Shown here piece by piece: positions 1-8,078 of a stretch of 20,000 bases of DNA. The position numbers were made by a program, and so were the translations under genes. The notes below the pieces were generated by a model that had not been told where the DNA came from, searched no databases, and worked only from the letters and a program-made list of their open reading frames with translations. The first letter of the stretch is position 1; every line of letters starts with the position of its first letter. Source of the stretch: Cristatella mucedo (taxonomy: Eukaryota; Bryozoa; Phylactolaemata; Cristatellidae); contig WPIO01000027.1 of assembly GCA_009760855.2 (NCBI GenBank), forward strand, positions 2,305,001 through 2,325,000. The letters run 5' to 3'.

Positions 1-185
1 ATAATAAGCTCTGGTATAAAAATAATCTGGCACAATAATATACCCAGCACACAATCAGCAAGGCTGCACCAGCAAAGCCGAGGGCAAAGAGAGACATAGT
101 GAGCCGATCTTAAGATTCAGCCATGTTGATAATAGTATCAACGGCTTACAGCTCAGTTGCACGACAGAAGAATATTGTGTCAAAA

Positions 186-429
186 GTCCATCTCAGTCAC
201 TCTCCCTCGGCTTCTCTCTGTTTCTCTTACTGCCTCCTCTCTGCCTCTACCCATATGTCTCTGTAAGTCTGTCTAGGTCTCTCTTCCCAGCTCTATCGCT
301 CTCACACGATGTATTTGTCTATATGTGTGTGTGTCTCAATCCATTTTATCTGAGTGCCTTTATATATTCCTCACTTTCTGTATGCCTCAGTCTCACTTTT
401 CTGCTTATCTTATAGTCAGTGTTCTCTCC

Positions 430-497
<68 letters not shown>

Positions 498-704
498 CTC
501 TCCCTGTCACTCTTTGCTTGTCTCTCCATTTCTCATTTCTTGCTGTCACTCTTTGTCTCACAATATCTCCCTCTTTCTCCCTCTCTCTCTCTCTTTTTGT
601 CTTTTTTAGCTGTCTCTACCTCTGCCCTTATTTTGCCATTGTTTAAGTCACTGTCTGCCAGGCTGTCGCCATCACTCTTTGTCTTTCTGTGACTCTCAGT
701 CCAT

Positions 705-795
<91 letters not shown>

Positions 796-835
796 AGTTC
801 TCCACCCCAATCCATACACTTTCTGTCTCTGTCTG
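186..835. repeat. CT-rich low-complexity block with two (CT)n microsatellites
   Basis: A 650-bp pyrimidine-rich stretch on the plus strand. It contains an almost pure (TC)n array at about 435-495 and a longer pure (CT)n array at about 708-793. Between and around them the sequence is degenerate TCTC, CTTT and TGTC, as if older array material had accumulated substitutions. The long open frames here encode Leu-Ser repeats on one strand and Arg-Glu repeats on the other; they follow from the dinucleotide repeat and are not genes. Confidence 0.95.
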
Positions 836-1135
836 TCCGTTAGACTGAGGGATCTGTTGCAGCAGCCACATCCAGGGTCGATGCTGCAATGACAAGCTAA
901 GAAGCTAGCAGCACTTGAAACTCTGTGTTGATTGGCAGCCTCTGTTCGGCTCAAGGTGGTAGTTCGGAGAACAGGCTCCGACGAGTAAGGTGGGGCTCAT
1001 TTCAGTAAGGTCTAGACACAGACATCTCTGTCCAATCCACACTGACTACGATCTCAAGAGAATCGAACATTTGGGTACGAGCAGGTGAGCAAGCTAGTGT
1101 CGATATTGTCAATAGTAGGATTTTTCATCTAAGCA
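836..1135. other. Unassigned spacer
   Basis: Ordinary-complexity sequence between the CT block and the first SINE. I see no repeat-family match, no tRNA-like promoter boxes and no convincing exon. The minus-strand open frames entering it are extensions of the neighbouring CT array. Confidence 0.6.
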
Positions 1136-1138
1136 AAT

Positions 1139-1284
1139 TAAAAGGGTCAGCTGATCCCACAGCCTCATTCAGACAGTGGAAGAGGTTCCTATAAGAGGCT
1201 GCTATCACCCCTTTTGCAGTCTGCAACAAGACTCGAACCTGCGAGCTTGGTCGTGAAAAGTGAGTACCTAACCAAACCCCCAGC
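1139..1284 (-). mobile_element. tRNA-derived SINE, copy 1 (minus strand)
   Basis: Read on the minus strand, this starts with a tRNA-like head. The RNA polymerase III B box GGTTCGAGTC lies at 1230-1239 and is preceded by TTTGGTTAGGTACTCACTTT in the A-box/anticodon-arm region. The head is followed by a body (GCAGACTGCAA, then GTGATAGCAGCC) and the tail AATGAGGCTG-TGGGAT-CAGCTGACCC. The same order of head, body and tail appears at 4003-4175, 4886-5030 and 19110-19275, so the family assignment rests on repeats inside this window. The tail hairpin GGCTG/CAGCT lies at 1149-1164. The TTTGGTTAGG segment is a poor A box, so transcription from this copy is doubtful. Confidence 0.75.
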
Positions 1285-1381
1285 AAACGATCGTGCTTCC
1301 TTTGTAGTAAATGTAAAACGCCTAGAAAGAGATTGAGTTCACTGAGGGCAATTTATCAAATGTATTTTATTATTATTATTA
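1285..1381 (+). mobile_element. LINE 3' end fragment (plus strand)
   Basis: Only the 3' terminus of a non-LTR retrotransposon is present. The segment ACGATCGTGCTTCC, then TGTAAAACGCCTAGAAAGAG, then GAGGGCAATTTATCAAATGT matches the ends at about 3297, 7200 and 13580. It finishes in TTA repeats (about 1365-1380). The element is 5'-truncated to roughly 95 bp, as is common for LINEs, and abuts the SINE head directly upstream. Its TTA tail faces the TTA tail of the minus-strand LINE that begins at 1409. Confidence 0.75.
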
Positions 1382-1408
1382 AAGATCTAGGTACATCCCA
1401 AGACTACA

Positions 1409-2440
1409 ATAACAATAATAATAATAATACATTTTTATTGCACTCTCAGATAATTTAATCTCGTTCTAGGTTCTTTACAAATGCTGTAATGAAAGCCTGA
1501 TCAAATGATAAGTGGTAACATGCACAAGACTACCATAAAAAAAGAAAATCCAAGGCAAGCAGTCCTGTTAAATCGGTCTTTCACAGCAAGGATGTTCTGT
1601 AATTCGGTAGATTTTTCTCGGCTAAAAGTAGGCAAACTTAGCAGTAGAAGTAAGGTGCTCATCCAATGACAAGTCGCTATTGAACAGCAAGCCGAGATTA
1701 CATGCAGCGATCACTAGAGTGATACTCGATGATAAAATCTTATGAGTGAGGCCTCTAACTTAAGGCTTCCCCATAGCTACCAGGCTTATCCTGTTGTCTG
1801 CGAGTTTCAGGAGTTTCGTGGCCATTCATGTGCAAATGTTGCCGATCCATGCTGCAAAGAGCCAAATGAGATGCTTGTGGAGCAAGGGAGAGAAGGGTCA
1901 GAGGACTGGTAAAACTAGTCATTGGTGTATAAATGAAAGCAAACTCCTTGTGCTTGGCGATGACATAGGCCAGGGGAGAGCTTAGACAATGAAGGGGTAT
2001 TAGACCGACCGCCGGAGATACCCACCCCCCATAAGGTACCTTAAGGGCTCCCCGAATGACCGGCAGCCGTGTATGTACTTGTACATTCTGACATCACTCA
2101 TGAAGGTAAGAGCTAACCCAGTTTGGCGTTGTGCCAGTGATACCTAAGCTTGTCAAGAGGTGCTCCAGAGGCTCCATCTGGTGCTCAAGTGTGTCGAGCA
2201 GCGCTGAGGGATCTAGGCGAACTAGCACAGAGAGCCCAACTCTGATCAGCATTGTTTGGAAGGTAAATCAAAAGGCCACACGTTTCAGTGGAAATTGTTG
2301 TCTCTAAATCCGTGTCGTAATTTGCTGTTAAGATCTGGATTCTGCTACCATCCGTGTTCCCTGTGGGACAGGAAAGTAGCAGTACTGAGTGAATATGTGG
2401 CCGGCCGTGACTTTGCCTTTTGCATCGCCCAGATAATTAC
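1409..2440 (-). pseudogene. Decayed LINE (L2/CR1-like) reverse transcriptase and 3' end
   Basis: Read on the minus strand, this is a broken non-LTR retrotransposon. Recognisable pieces appear in the right order. At about 2290-2310 there is a remnant of the stretch that usually reads HSTET. At about 2180-2218 is LDPSALLDTLEHQ, a decayed form of RT motif A (usually LDLSAAFDTVDH), followed by LTSLGITGTTPNWVSSYLHE and a stop. A degraded VPQG block (about 2010-2045) follows, then VIAKHKEFAF (about 1950), where the YADD box is lost. After that come MATKLLKLADNR, then LVIAACNLGLLFNSDLS, which matches the AARNLGVIFDS region. The element ends in the shared 3' end at 1409-1490 (CCTAGAACGAGATTAAATT, then TATTATTATTATT). 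Several frameshifts and stops make it inactive. Assignment to the L2/CR1 group is from memory of family motifs; the exact clade is uncertain, and the upper boundary is approximate. Confidence 0.82.
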
Positions 2441-2647
2441 GGCAATCTGACAGTGGCTGCTACTACTGCATCTGCTGCTTCAGCCACCATCACCAAGCAT
2501 CTCGCAGACACCGACTTTCGATGGCAGTAGAAGGAGAGCCTACAGACAGAGACAGACCTTGCCCATTGAAGAAGTTGGAAAACATTTAGTGGCACTTTCT
2601 CTGATATGTTACTTTCACACTTTCTCTAATTCAATTCTCAAACCTAC

Positions 2648-2744
2648 CTGTCCGTAGCTATCAGCAGTGGACTCTGTAAGATCAAAATCATTGATCAGAT
2701 CGTTGAGGTCTTTCTTGTTGGAAAATGTGCCGTTTTCTCTAAAT
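2648..2744 (-). CDS. Candidate internal exon, unknown product
   Basis: On the minus strand an open frame reads NKKDLNDLINDFDLTESTAD and ends at a good splice donor, CAG followed by GTAGGT (exon end at 2648, phase 0). Possible acceptors are TTTTGCAG (exon start at 2744) or sites a little upstream. An overlapping frame upstream (SSVESSKSAESEGDIADPDS) also looks protein-like but is out of phase and hits a stop, so either there is a frameshift or only one of the two is real. The composition is acidic and hydrophilic. I do not recognise the protein. The support is only composition and splice signals, which arise by chance fairly often at this length. Confidence 0.2.
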
Positions 2745-3190
2745 CTGCAAAACTGGAATCTGGATCTGCAATATCTCCCTCACTTTCTGCTGACTTGCTG
2801 CTCTCTACCGAAGATAGCTGATCCTTCATCACACGGCTGAGGAGGTGTAACACAGGACGATGAGCATTATTTTGGTACAATGGAGGAAGAAAGATGATGA
2901 ACATGATAGATGGCTTGCTCTTGCTAGTTCAACATTTGGAAGGGTCCACTGCTGTGCAGAAGTAGAAGTTATTTGAGTGGTCAGTGGGTTCCCACCTAAT
3001 TCAGGGGCCTAATTAACTCACCTGCTACTTAGCAGCTCATTCATTGCACCAGACCACTTCAGCTTTGTAGCTGCAGGTAGGTTGAAGGGAGTAGCAAGGA
3101 ACACATCAGCTACACAGCCATTTGCTTCTGACGATAGTAAATCTCTCGATTGCCTGTGATAGTGGTGGTGGATCTGAAAGATTGGGTGGA
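2745..3190. other. Unassigned spacer
   Basis: No repeat copy or recognisable coding motif except the acidic minus-strand frame noted with the candidate exon next to it (2695-2904). The right part, from about 3120, may already be 3' untranslated sequence of the LINE end that follows. Confidence 0.5.
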
Positions 3191-3194
3191 TCTT

Positions 3195-3357
3195 TGTGAT
3201 TCATCTTTTGTGTGAGTGCACCTGCTTACACTGTGCCTGCTGCTTTCGGAGCACCACCAATCATTTGGTAATGCTTTCTGTACACCATCTGTAAAGTGCC
3301 TAGAAAAAAATTTGGTTCCTTGAGGGCGCTATAAGAATCTATTATTCGTAAAGAGCT
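3195..3357 (+). mobile_element. LINE 3' end fragment (plus strand)
   Basis: GTGATTCATCTTTTGTGTGA, then a CACTGTGCCTGCTGC stretch, then CTGTAAAGTGCCTAGAAAAA and TTGAGGGCGCTATAAGAATC. These blocks recur in the same order in the copies at about 7110-7258 and 13405-13637. It ends in TATTATT. No reverse-transcriptase coding sequence was found upstream, so this is a 5'-truncated insertion. Confidence 0.7.
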
Positions 3358-3732
3358 TGTGCAACAACTTGAAAGCAAGCTCAAACCTCCTAACTAGCAT
3401 CGGGTTGCAGAGCATACCGTACCTGTACCTCAAAGCGTTCTGTGCCTACCAGGAGGCATCAATGCCTACAATGGCCAAGTAGCTATGCAGTCACCCCAAA
3501 CATAGCAAAGTACAAAGGGACATGCAACCGAGTGGGGTAGCATTTCATGAGGTAAATAAGGCAGGAGGAAGTAAGGTAAGGTATGACTCCAAGTCTGGCC
3601 AAAATTGAAAGCTCCAGCAGGTTCGGTCTGCCGACTTTGCTATTAGTTGCTGCTACTAACGATTTACTAGTTGGACGATGGGAGGGGTGCAAAGTTGCTG
3701 TCGCTAAGCTGAGCTGCTAAAAGGCGGACTAC
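3358..3732. other. Unassigned spacer
   Basis: Ordinary-complexity sequence between the LINE fragment and a candidate exon. I see no repeats, no tRNA-like boxes and no recognisable protein on either strand. Confidence 0.5.
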
Positions 3733-3888
3733 CGTCCGCGGGTGCCCGCTCTGAGGCTCAGAAGGAGGCCAGTCTTCTTCTGCTTGTGATTTGAATTGAG
3801 GACAGAACCAGCAATCGGCGACTTTCAGCAACTCTTCTGCTTCTGCTCCCTGCCACTGCCTGACCAGGTCATCGGAAGATGGCATCAT
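3733..3888 (-). CDS. Candidate exon, unknown acidic product
   Basis: On the minus strand an open frame starts with two adjacent ATG codons at 3888 and 3885 and runs through segments such as PSSDDLVRQWQGAEAEELLK and CWFCPQFKSQAEEDWPP to a possible splice donor, GACG followed by GTAGTC (exon end at 3733, phase 0). The peptide has several Trp, Asp and Glu residues and little low complexity, which is more protein-like than most frames here. The same frame is open from 3918 to 3667, so the donor is optional. The SINE at 4003-4175 lies just upstream on the same strand. I do not recognise a family, and a chance open frame is a real alternative. Confidence 0.25.
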
Positions 3889-4002
3889 AACACGGATTTC
3901 AAATGAATGGAGATGCACAATTATCCACCAACATTTTGAACTTTTTCCCAGCTGACCCTGAGCCTGCCGGTGGTTCCTGGGTCGCTCGGACTAAAACATT
4001 TT

Positions 4003-4165
4003 TGGCTGATTTAGCAGCCTCGTTTATCGTTTACATAGAGGCAGAAGAGCCTAAACGGCTGTCACAACTACTTGCAGTTGGCAATACGGAATTATCCACT
4101 GCAAGATTCGAATCCAAGACCTCGGTCGTGAAGAGTGAGCACCTTGACTCCCGGGCTATCATAGC

Positions 4166-4175
<10 letters not shown>
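4003..4175 (-). mobile_element. tRNA-derived SINE, copy 2 (minus strand)
   Basis: This is the most complete copy of the family. On the minus strand it reads GGGCTATGATAGCCCGGGAG, then GTCAAGGTGCTCACTCTTCA, then CGACCGAGGTCTTGGATTCG (B box GATTCGAATC), then the body ATTGCCAACTGCAAGTAGT, GTGACAGCCGTTTAGGCTCT, and the tail ACGAGGCTG-CTAAAT-CAGCCAAAA. The tail hairpin GGCTG/CAGCC at 4004-4019 pairs perfectly over 5 bp with a 6-nt loop. The 5' end runs directly into the ACAG-type microsatellite at about 4166. Homology to the plus-strand copy at 4886-5030 extends almost the whole length. Confidence 0.85.
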
Positions 4176-4600
<425 letters not shown>

Positions 4601-4885
4601 GGAATTCTGCTGGGATGCCATCTTGGGAATCGACTCACTGGTCTTATTTAACTTGCACAGAAAGTAGCTGGAGAATCGATCAGAGCTGCATCTAGGGGGC
4701 AGGCATGTTGGCAAAGTTGGATGACCTTCCCACTTGCTGCTTGCCTTTGCTCATTCCTGAGGCGTATTGAATAAATATGAAGGAATATGGATCCTCAACT
4801 CTCTTTGCTTTCGTCACTGTGCATGCACCATTGCTGCCGGCTGATGACAGCCCATCATAGTGCCACCGTGCTGCTCAATAGGGGT
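4601..4885. other. Unassigned spacer between the two SINEs
   Basis: Unique-looking sequence between the microsatellite and the plus-strand SINE. A segment at about 4750-4780 (CCTGAGGCGTATTGAATAAA) loosely resembles the LINE 3' end, but it lacks the preceding CCTAGAAAGAG block, so I do not call it. Confidence 0.4.
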
Positions 4886-5030
4886 GGGCCAGGATAGCCC
4901 AGGAGGTAAGGTGGGTTCGAATCCTGCGGTGGGCGATTCTGCATTGCCAACTGCAAGCAGTAGTGGTAGCGATTAAGGCTCTTACGCTGCTATACAAATG
5001 AGGCTGTTAAATCAGCTAACCTTTACTTTA
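4886..5030 (+). mobile_element. tRNA-derived SINE, copy 3, with head deletion (plus strand)
   Basis: The A box TAGCCCAGGAGG lies at 4895-4906 and fits TRGCNNAGNNG. The B box GGTTCGAATCC lies at 4914-4924. The body (ATTGCCAACTGCAAGCAGTA, GGCTCTTACGCTGCTATACA) and tail (AATGAGGCTG-TTAAAT-CAGCTAACC) match copy 2. The tail hairpin occupies 5002-5017. Compared with copy 2, about 22 bp between the A and B boxes (the anticodon arm) are missing, leaving only about 7 nt between them. A normal polymerase III internal promoter needs roughly 30 nt or more, so this copy is probably transcriptionally dead. Confidence 0.85.
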
Positions 5031-5639
5031 CGTGATGCATTACCACCACAAATCACGACAAACTCCTCGGCTGCAGCTGCAGTCGGCCCAGCTGCACACA
5101 CGAAGCTCTAGCTACCACTTGCTGTTAGCACTCTTTCTTCATCCCAGCAGCTTTTTTGTCTCACGGCAGGCAATTCTCGAATATTTTGGTATATTTTCTA
5201 ACATAAAGTTCTTGGCATTCTTGCTCAGGCTTCTGGACAATGCCAGCTCGGCCAATCAAAGTCGAGTGGGGACATTCCTCAAAAAATGGTTTGGATCAAT
5301 CCAGCCACTCGTTGAGCAGCTGGTGGGTGGGGGGGGGGAGGTGGTGAAGGGAGGGGTCACGAAAAGAGGGCCGATGAGAGCATGCTCACCAACAGCCACT
5401 GCAAGCTTGCCTTGACTGGTGCCACCTGACGCTAAGCACTTTGCTAACTTAGTCAGGCTGAGAGTACGTAAACCGTGAGCTTAAAGCAGCTCTAGCAAGC
5501 TGTTCACAGTGAGCTTCCGAGCCGCACATTGTTCTTGCTTCTGCAAAGTAGACCAGCAGCGTGACACGGCTTGAGCAGCACACATTGCTGCCTGGAAAAT
5601 ATTTGCACATCCCTAGTGACAGCGGTCACATCGCAGCAG
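5031..5639. other. Unassigned region
   Basis: A plus-strand open frame covers 5032-5415, but its translation has no recognisable domain and ends in a G-rich tract (about 5329-5360, including a run of G at 5330-5338). I see no repeat-family member and no convincing splice-bounded exon. Confidence 0.5.
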
Positions 5640-5862
5640 CTACAGATGAAGCAGCATCAGCATCAGCAGATGCAGAAACAACAGCAGACGTTTGTGCAGA
5701 AGCAGAGGTGCAGCAGAGACGGAGGCAGCTGCAGCAATAGCAGATGCAGAAGCAGCAGCAGAACTGCAGCAGCAAAGGTGGCAGCAGCAGCAACAGTAGT
5801 AGCAGAGGCTGAAGCAGCAGCTATAGCAGCAGAGGCAGCAGCAAGGCTGTGTGACAATAGCT
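5640..5862 (+). repeat. Imperfect CAG/GCA trinucleotide-rich stretch
   Basis: About 220 bp of interrupted CAG, GCA, CAT and CAA triplets. In one plus-strand frame (5571-5864) it first reads Gln/His-rich (MKQHQHQQMQKQQQ) and then, after about 5730, Ser/Arg- and Ala-rich (AAAKVAAAATVVAEAEAAAI). The opposite strand gives an Ala/Leu/Cys frame. It could be a low-complexity coding segment, since polyglutamine tracts are common in animal transcription regulators, but no flanking domain, start or splice sites support this. I call it a repeat. Confidence 0.8.
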
Positions 5863-7105
5863 AGCTGCCGATACGAAAGCAGCCCCCTTAAAGCCTTGCG
5901 TAGTTCAAAAATCTTTTTTGTTTGCTGATCAATGATTAGGCTTGCCTAGAAAAAGATTCAGCCTTCGTTAGAACTCGTTGCCAGCTGTCTAGTTCAATTG
6001 ACAAGTGCAACCAACCCTCTTACCTCTCAAGTCCATCCTCTGCACCCTCATACTCACCGTGGAATGCAGGCAGGCTGCATGGCCCTGATATGTCGATTTG
6101 AGCTTCCCAATCACTGCTTTTGGTCATCGTGCATTCTCAGCTCGAAAGCCTACAAGACTGTATCAGAGACAGAGGCCGGCCACCGGGCATCATCGACTGC
6201 AATCACCGACGAACCCTCTGTGTTTTCAGCTACACTGCCTGTTGTTGACCAGCAGCCAGCAGTCATTCGTACCAGAGGGCAAAGCAGAGTGCTGGGTGTA
6301 TGTGTAAGTGACTGCTTGCCTACACCCCAGCCGCATATTGAGTACTCGAGTGCAGCTGCTGCTATACCGCTAGCTAGACACAGCTCTAAATGCTTCGAGA
6401 AGCGCCAGCAGCTGTAAACGGCTGAGCCTACCTTCCAGAGAGTGTCTTTCTGGCTTGAGCAGCATGTCTGGAACCAGTGCAACAAACGCTGCGGTGACTT
6501 CTGCACGGATGGCCTTTGGCCGAATACCCCGAAGCCGGAAGCGGTGCCAGTTCTAGCCGAAGCACGACTGTACTAGCGATGGTGGCGTCTCGAATCACAA
6601 CAAAGGAGTCGCACATTGTGCCTTGATACACACATGTATTCCGATGGTAGATAAGTACGGCAGCACTAAAGATTGCTCATTCCTTACTCTAAGAAGTCCA
6701 TGTTGTTGGCATAGAGCAGACTACATAGGGAGAGCCCAGTGTGCAGCACTAGTCAGAGCAAGCAGTCCTCTTCGGAGCCCAAACCACGATCGGCTGACTA
6801 TAATACGAGTAGCATTGTTTGTACCATACAACCTTAGATTAAAGCACAACCTCTGCCGAATCATTATGATTCAAGTGCCGCTAGCAATATCTGGGCAGTC
6901 ATAATCAAGCTGATATGGCTTTCTGATGTTTCAGCAGCATTAGAACACTGCTGAATGGGCTGTAGGTTTGGATGTCTGCGAACAATGAAGAAGTGTTGCT
7001 TGCAGCTTTAGCAAGCTGCTCTTAAAGTGATTGCAGATGGCGGCTCGTCTTTGAACAAGTCTCTCCCTGCTGCAGCTGTAGAAAGCTAAACAACCACCAG
7101 TTTTG
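5863..7105. other. Unassigned region
   Basis: About 1.2 kb without a supported feature. Open frames of up to 139 codons occur on both strands (5998-6417 plus, 6150-6506 minus). They overlap, lack recognisable motifs and are not flanked by strong splice signals. A short GCCTAGAAAAAGATTCAGCC at 5944-5963 resembles the LINE 3' core but lacks the following GAGGGCGCTATA block. I see nothing else. Confidence 0.5.
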
Positions 7106-7109
7106 TTCG

Positions 7110-7258
7110 CACAGTGTGAATTGTCTTTTGTGTGCTTAAGAGCGCTGATATTGCGCTTGCTACCACTAACCAATTGATCTGCTTCTTTTCCAAGTACACG
7201 CAGTGCCTAGAAAGAGATTTAGCTCTCTTGGGGAGCTATACAAGTGTCTCAATTTTAT
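7110..7258 (+). mobile_element. LINE 3' end fragment (plus strand)
   Basis: GTGTGAATTGTCTTTTGTGT, then TTGCTACCACTAACCAATTG, then CAGTGCCTAGAAAGAG and GGGAGCTATACAAGTGT. The blocks are collinear with the copies at 3195-3357 and 13405-13637. This copy has the best-preserved 3' hairpin: AAGAGA (7212-7217), loop TTTAGC, TCTCTT (7224-7229), a perfect 6-bp stem. No reverse-transcriptase motif was found upstream. Confidence 0.75.
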
Positions 7259-7455
7259 CAGATTCTAACCTTGGGCTGAGTGAAGAGACATCGATCAGCC
7301 AAAGCTGATGGTACAAGTTCGGGTTGGGGTGGAGTTTGAGTTAGTTTATTCATCCTGGTCGGAACCCTGCACATGTCTATTCAGGGTGCAAGAAAGAAAC
7401 GGTGTATTTGTTCGAAAACTGACGCAAGTGCCGTATAAGTGTGGATTCCTTCTTC
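7259..7455. other. Unassigned spacer
   Basis: Sequence between the LINE fragment and the hydrophobic frame. A plus-strand frame (7308-7526) reads through it without recognisable motifs. Confidence 0.4.
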
Positions 7456-7761
7456 TTACGCCCGCTTCTCAAGCAGCTCATGAACCTGAAGAATGTGAAC
7501 GGCTTCAAGAAGCCGTCTGCTACTAATCCAGTCTACTAATCCGTCTACTAATCCAGTGCCCAAGATCATGAGCAGATAACGACTTCGTGTAGCGGCTTGG
7601 ATCTTATTGGCGATGCTAGGTGCGGAAAACATAATGGCCAGAAAGATTGAAATGAGAAAGGATACCATACACCAAATAACCGCCAAGTAAGGCCAGGGTA
7701 GCAGACAATTTTTCCAACAACTGCAAACGTGACCATTGGAAAAACTCAAGAAGACAAGCAT
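7456..7761 (-). CDS. Candidate exon with a hydrophobic, possibly membrane-spanning segment
   Basis: A minus-strand open frame of 101 codons. Roughly residues 26-48 (YLAVIWCMVSFLISIFLAIM) form a strongly hydrophobic stretch compatible with one transmembrane helix, followed by a polar segment (NKIQAATRSRY) and a second weaker hydrophobic patch. A possible acceptor (GTTTGCAG) lies at about 7719. The 3' part is affected by a short tandem repeat: CTACTAATCC occurs three times at 7520-7554, 12-13 bp apart. No family is recognised. The frame may be a real exon, an eroded transposon fragment or chance. Confidence 0.22.
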   Translation of the reverse strand: MLVFLSFSNGHVCSCWKNCLLPWPYLAVIWCMVSFLISIFLAIMFSAPSIANKIQAATRSRYLLMILGTGLVDGLVDWISSRRLLEAVHILQVHELLEKRA

Positions 7762-7914
7762 GTGGAACTAGCTCTTATTAACCTTTATGTTTAACCATGA
7801 AGGCCATGAGCTGCTGCACAAATCGAGCTGTGCTAGCATAAAAAGCAGAATTGGGACTTGACATTATCTCAGCTGTTTCATTGCAGGGAAGTATAGTCGA
7901 ATGTTACCTGATTA

Positions 7915-8078
7915 ATAAATAAATAAATATATATATATACATATTTCATTTGTATAGCACTCTAAGAGAACTTAATCCCTACTCAGGGGCTTCACACATG
8001 CAACAGGGCTCGAGCCCACGACCTTGGTCATCAAAGGCAAGCACCCTGACCTTGATTTGAATAGGACGTCTGAGCATC
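7915..8078 (-). mobile_element. SINE with tRNA-like head and LINE-type tail (minus strand)
   Basis: On the minus strand a tRNA-like head (GTCAGGGTGCTTGCCTTTGA, then CCAAGGTCGTGGGCTCGAGC with a B-box-like GGGCTCGAGCCC at about 8007-8018) passes directly into GGGATTAAGTTCTCTTAGAG and TGCTATACAAATGAAAT, the 3' end seen in the LINE copies of this window. It ends in a TA/TTTA simple repeat (7912-7944 on the plus strand). The head resembles that of the other SINE copies, but the ATTGCCAACTGCAAG body and GGCTG hairpin tail are absent. This is a V-SINE-like arrangement: tRNA head plus LINE 3' tail. Confidence 0.75.

Noticed and set aside
325-954. Open frames of 70-120 codons encoding Leu-Ser or Arg-Glu repeats
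   Set aside because: They are direct translations of (CT)n arrays; any frame of such a repeat lacks stops.
4745-4785. Further LINE 3' end at CCTGAGGCGTATTGAATAAA
   Set aside because: Similarity is short and lacks the CCTAGAAAGAG block and hairpin.
5940-5970. Further LINE 3' end at GCCTAGAAAAAGATT
   Set aside because: Only the core of about 15 bp matches; the flanking blocks seen in the other copies are absent.
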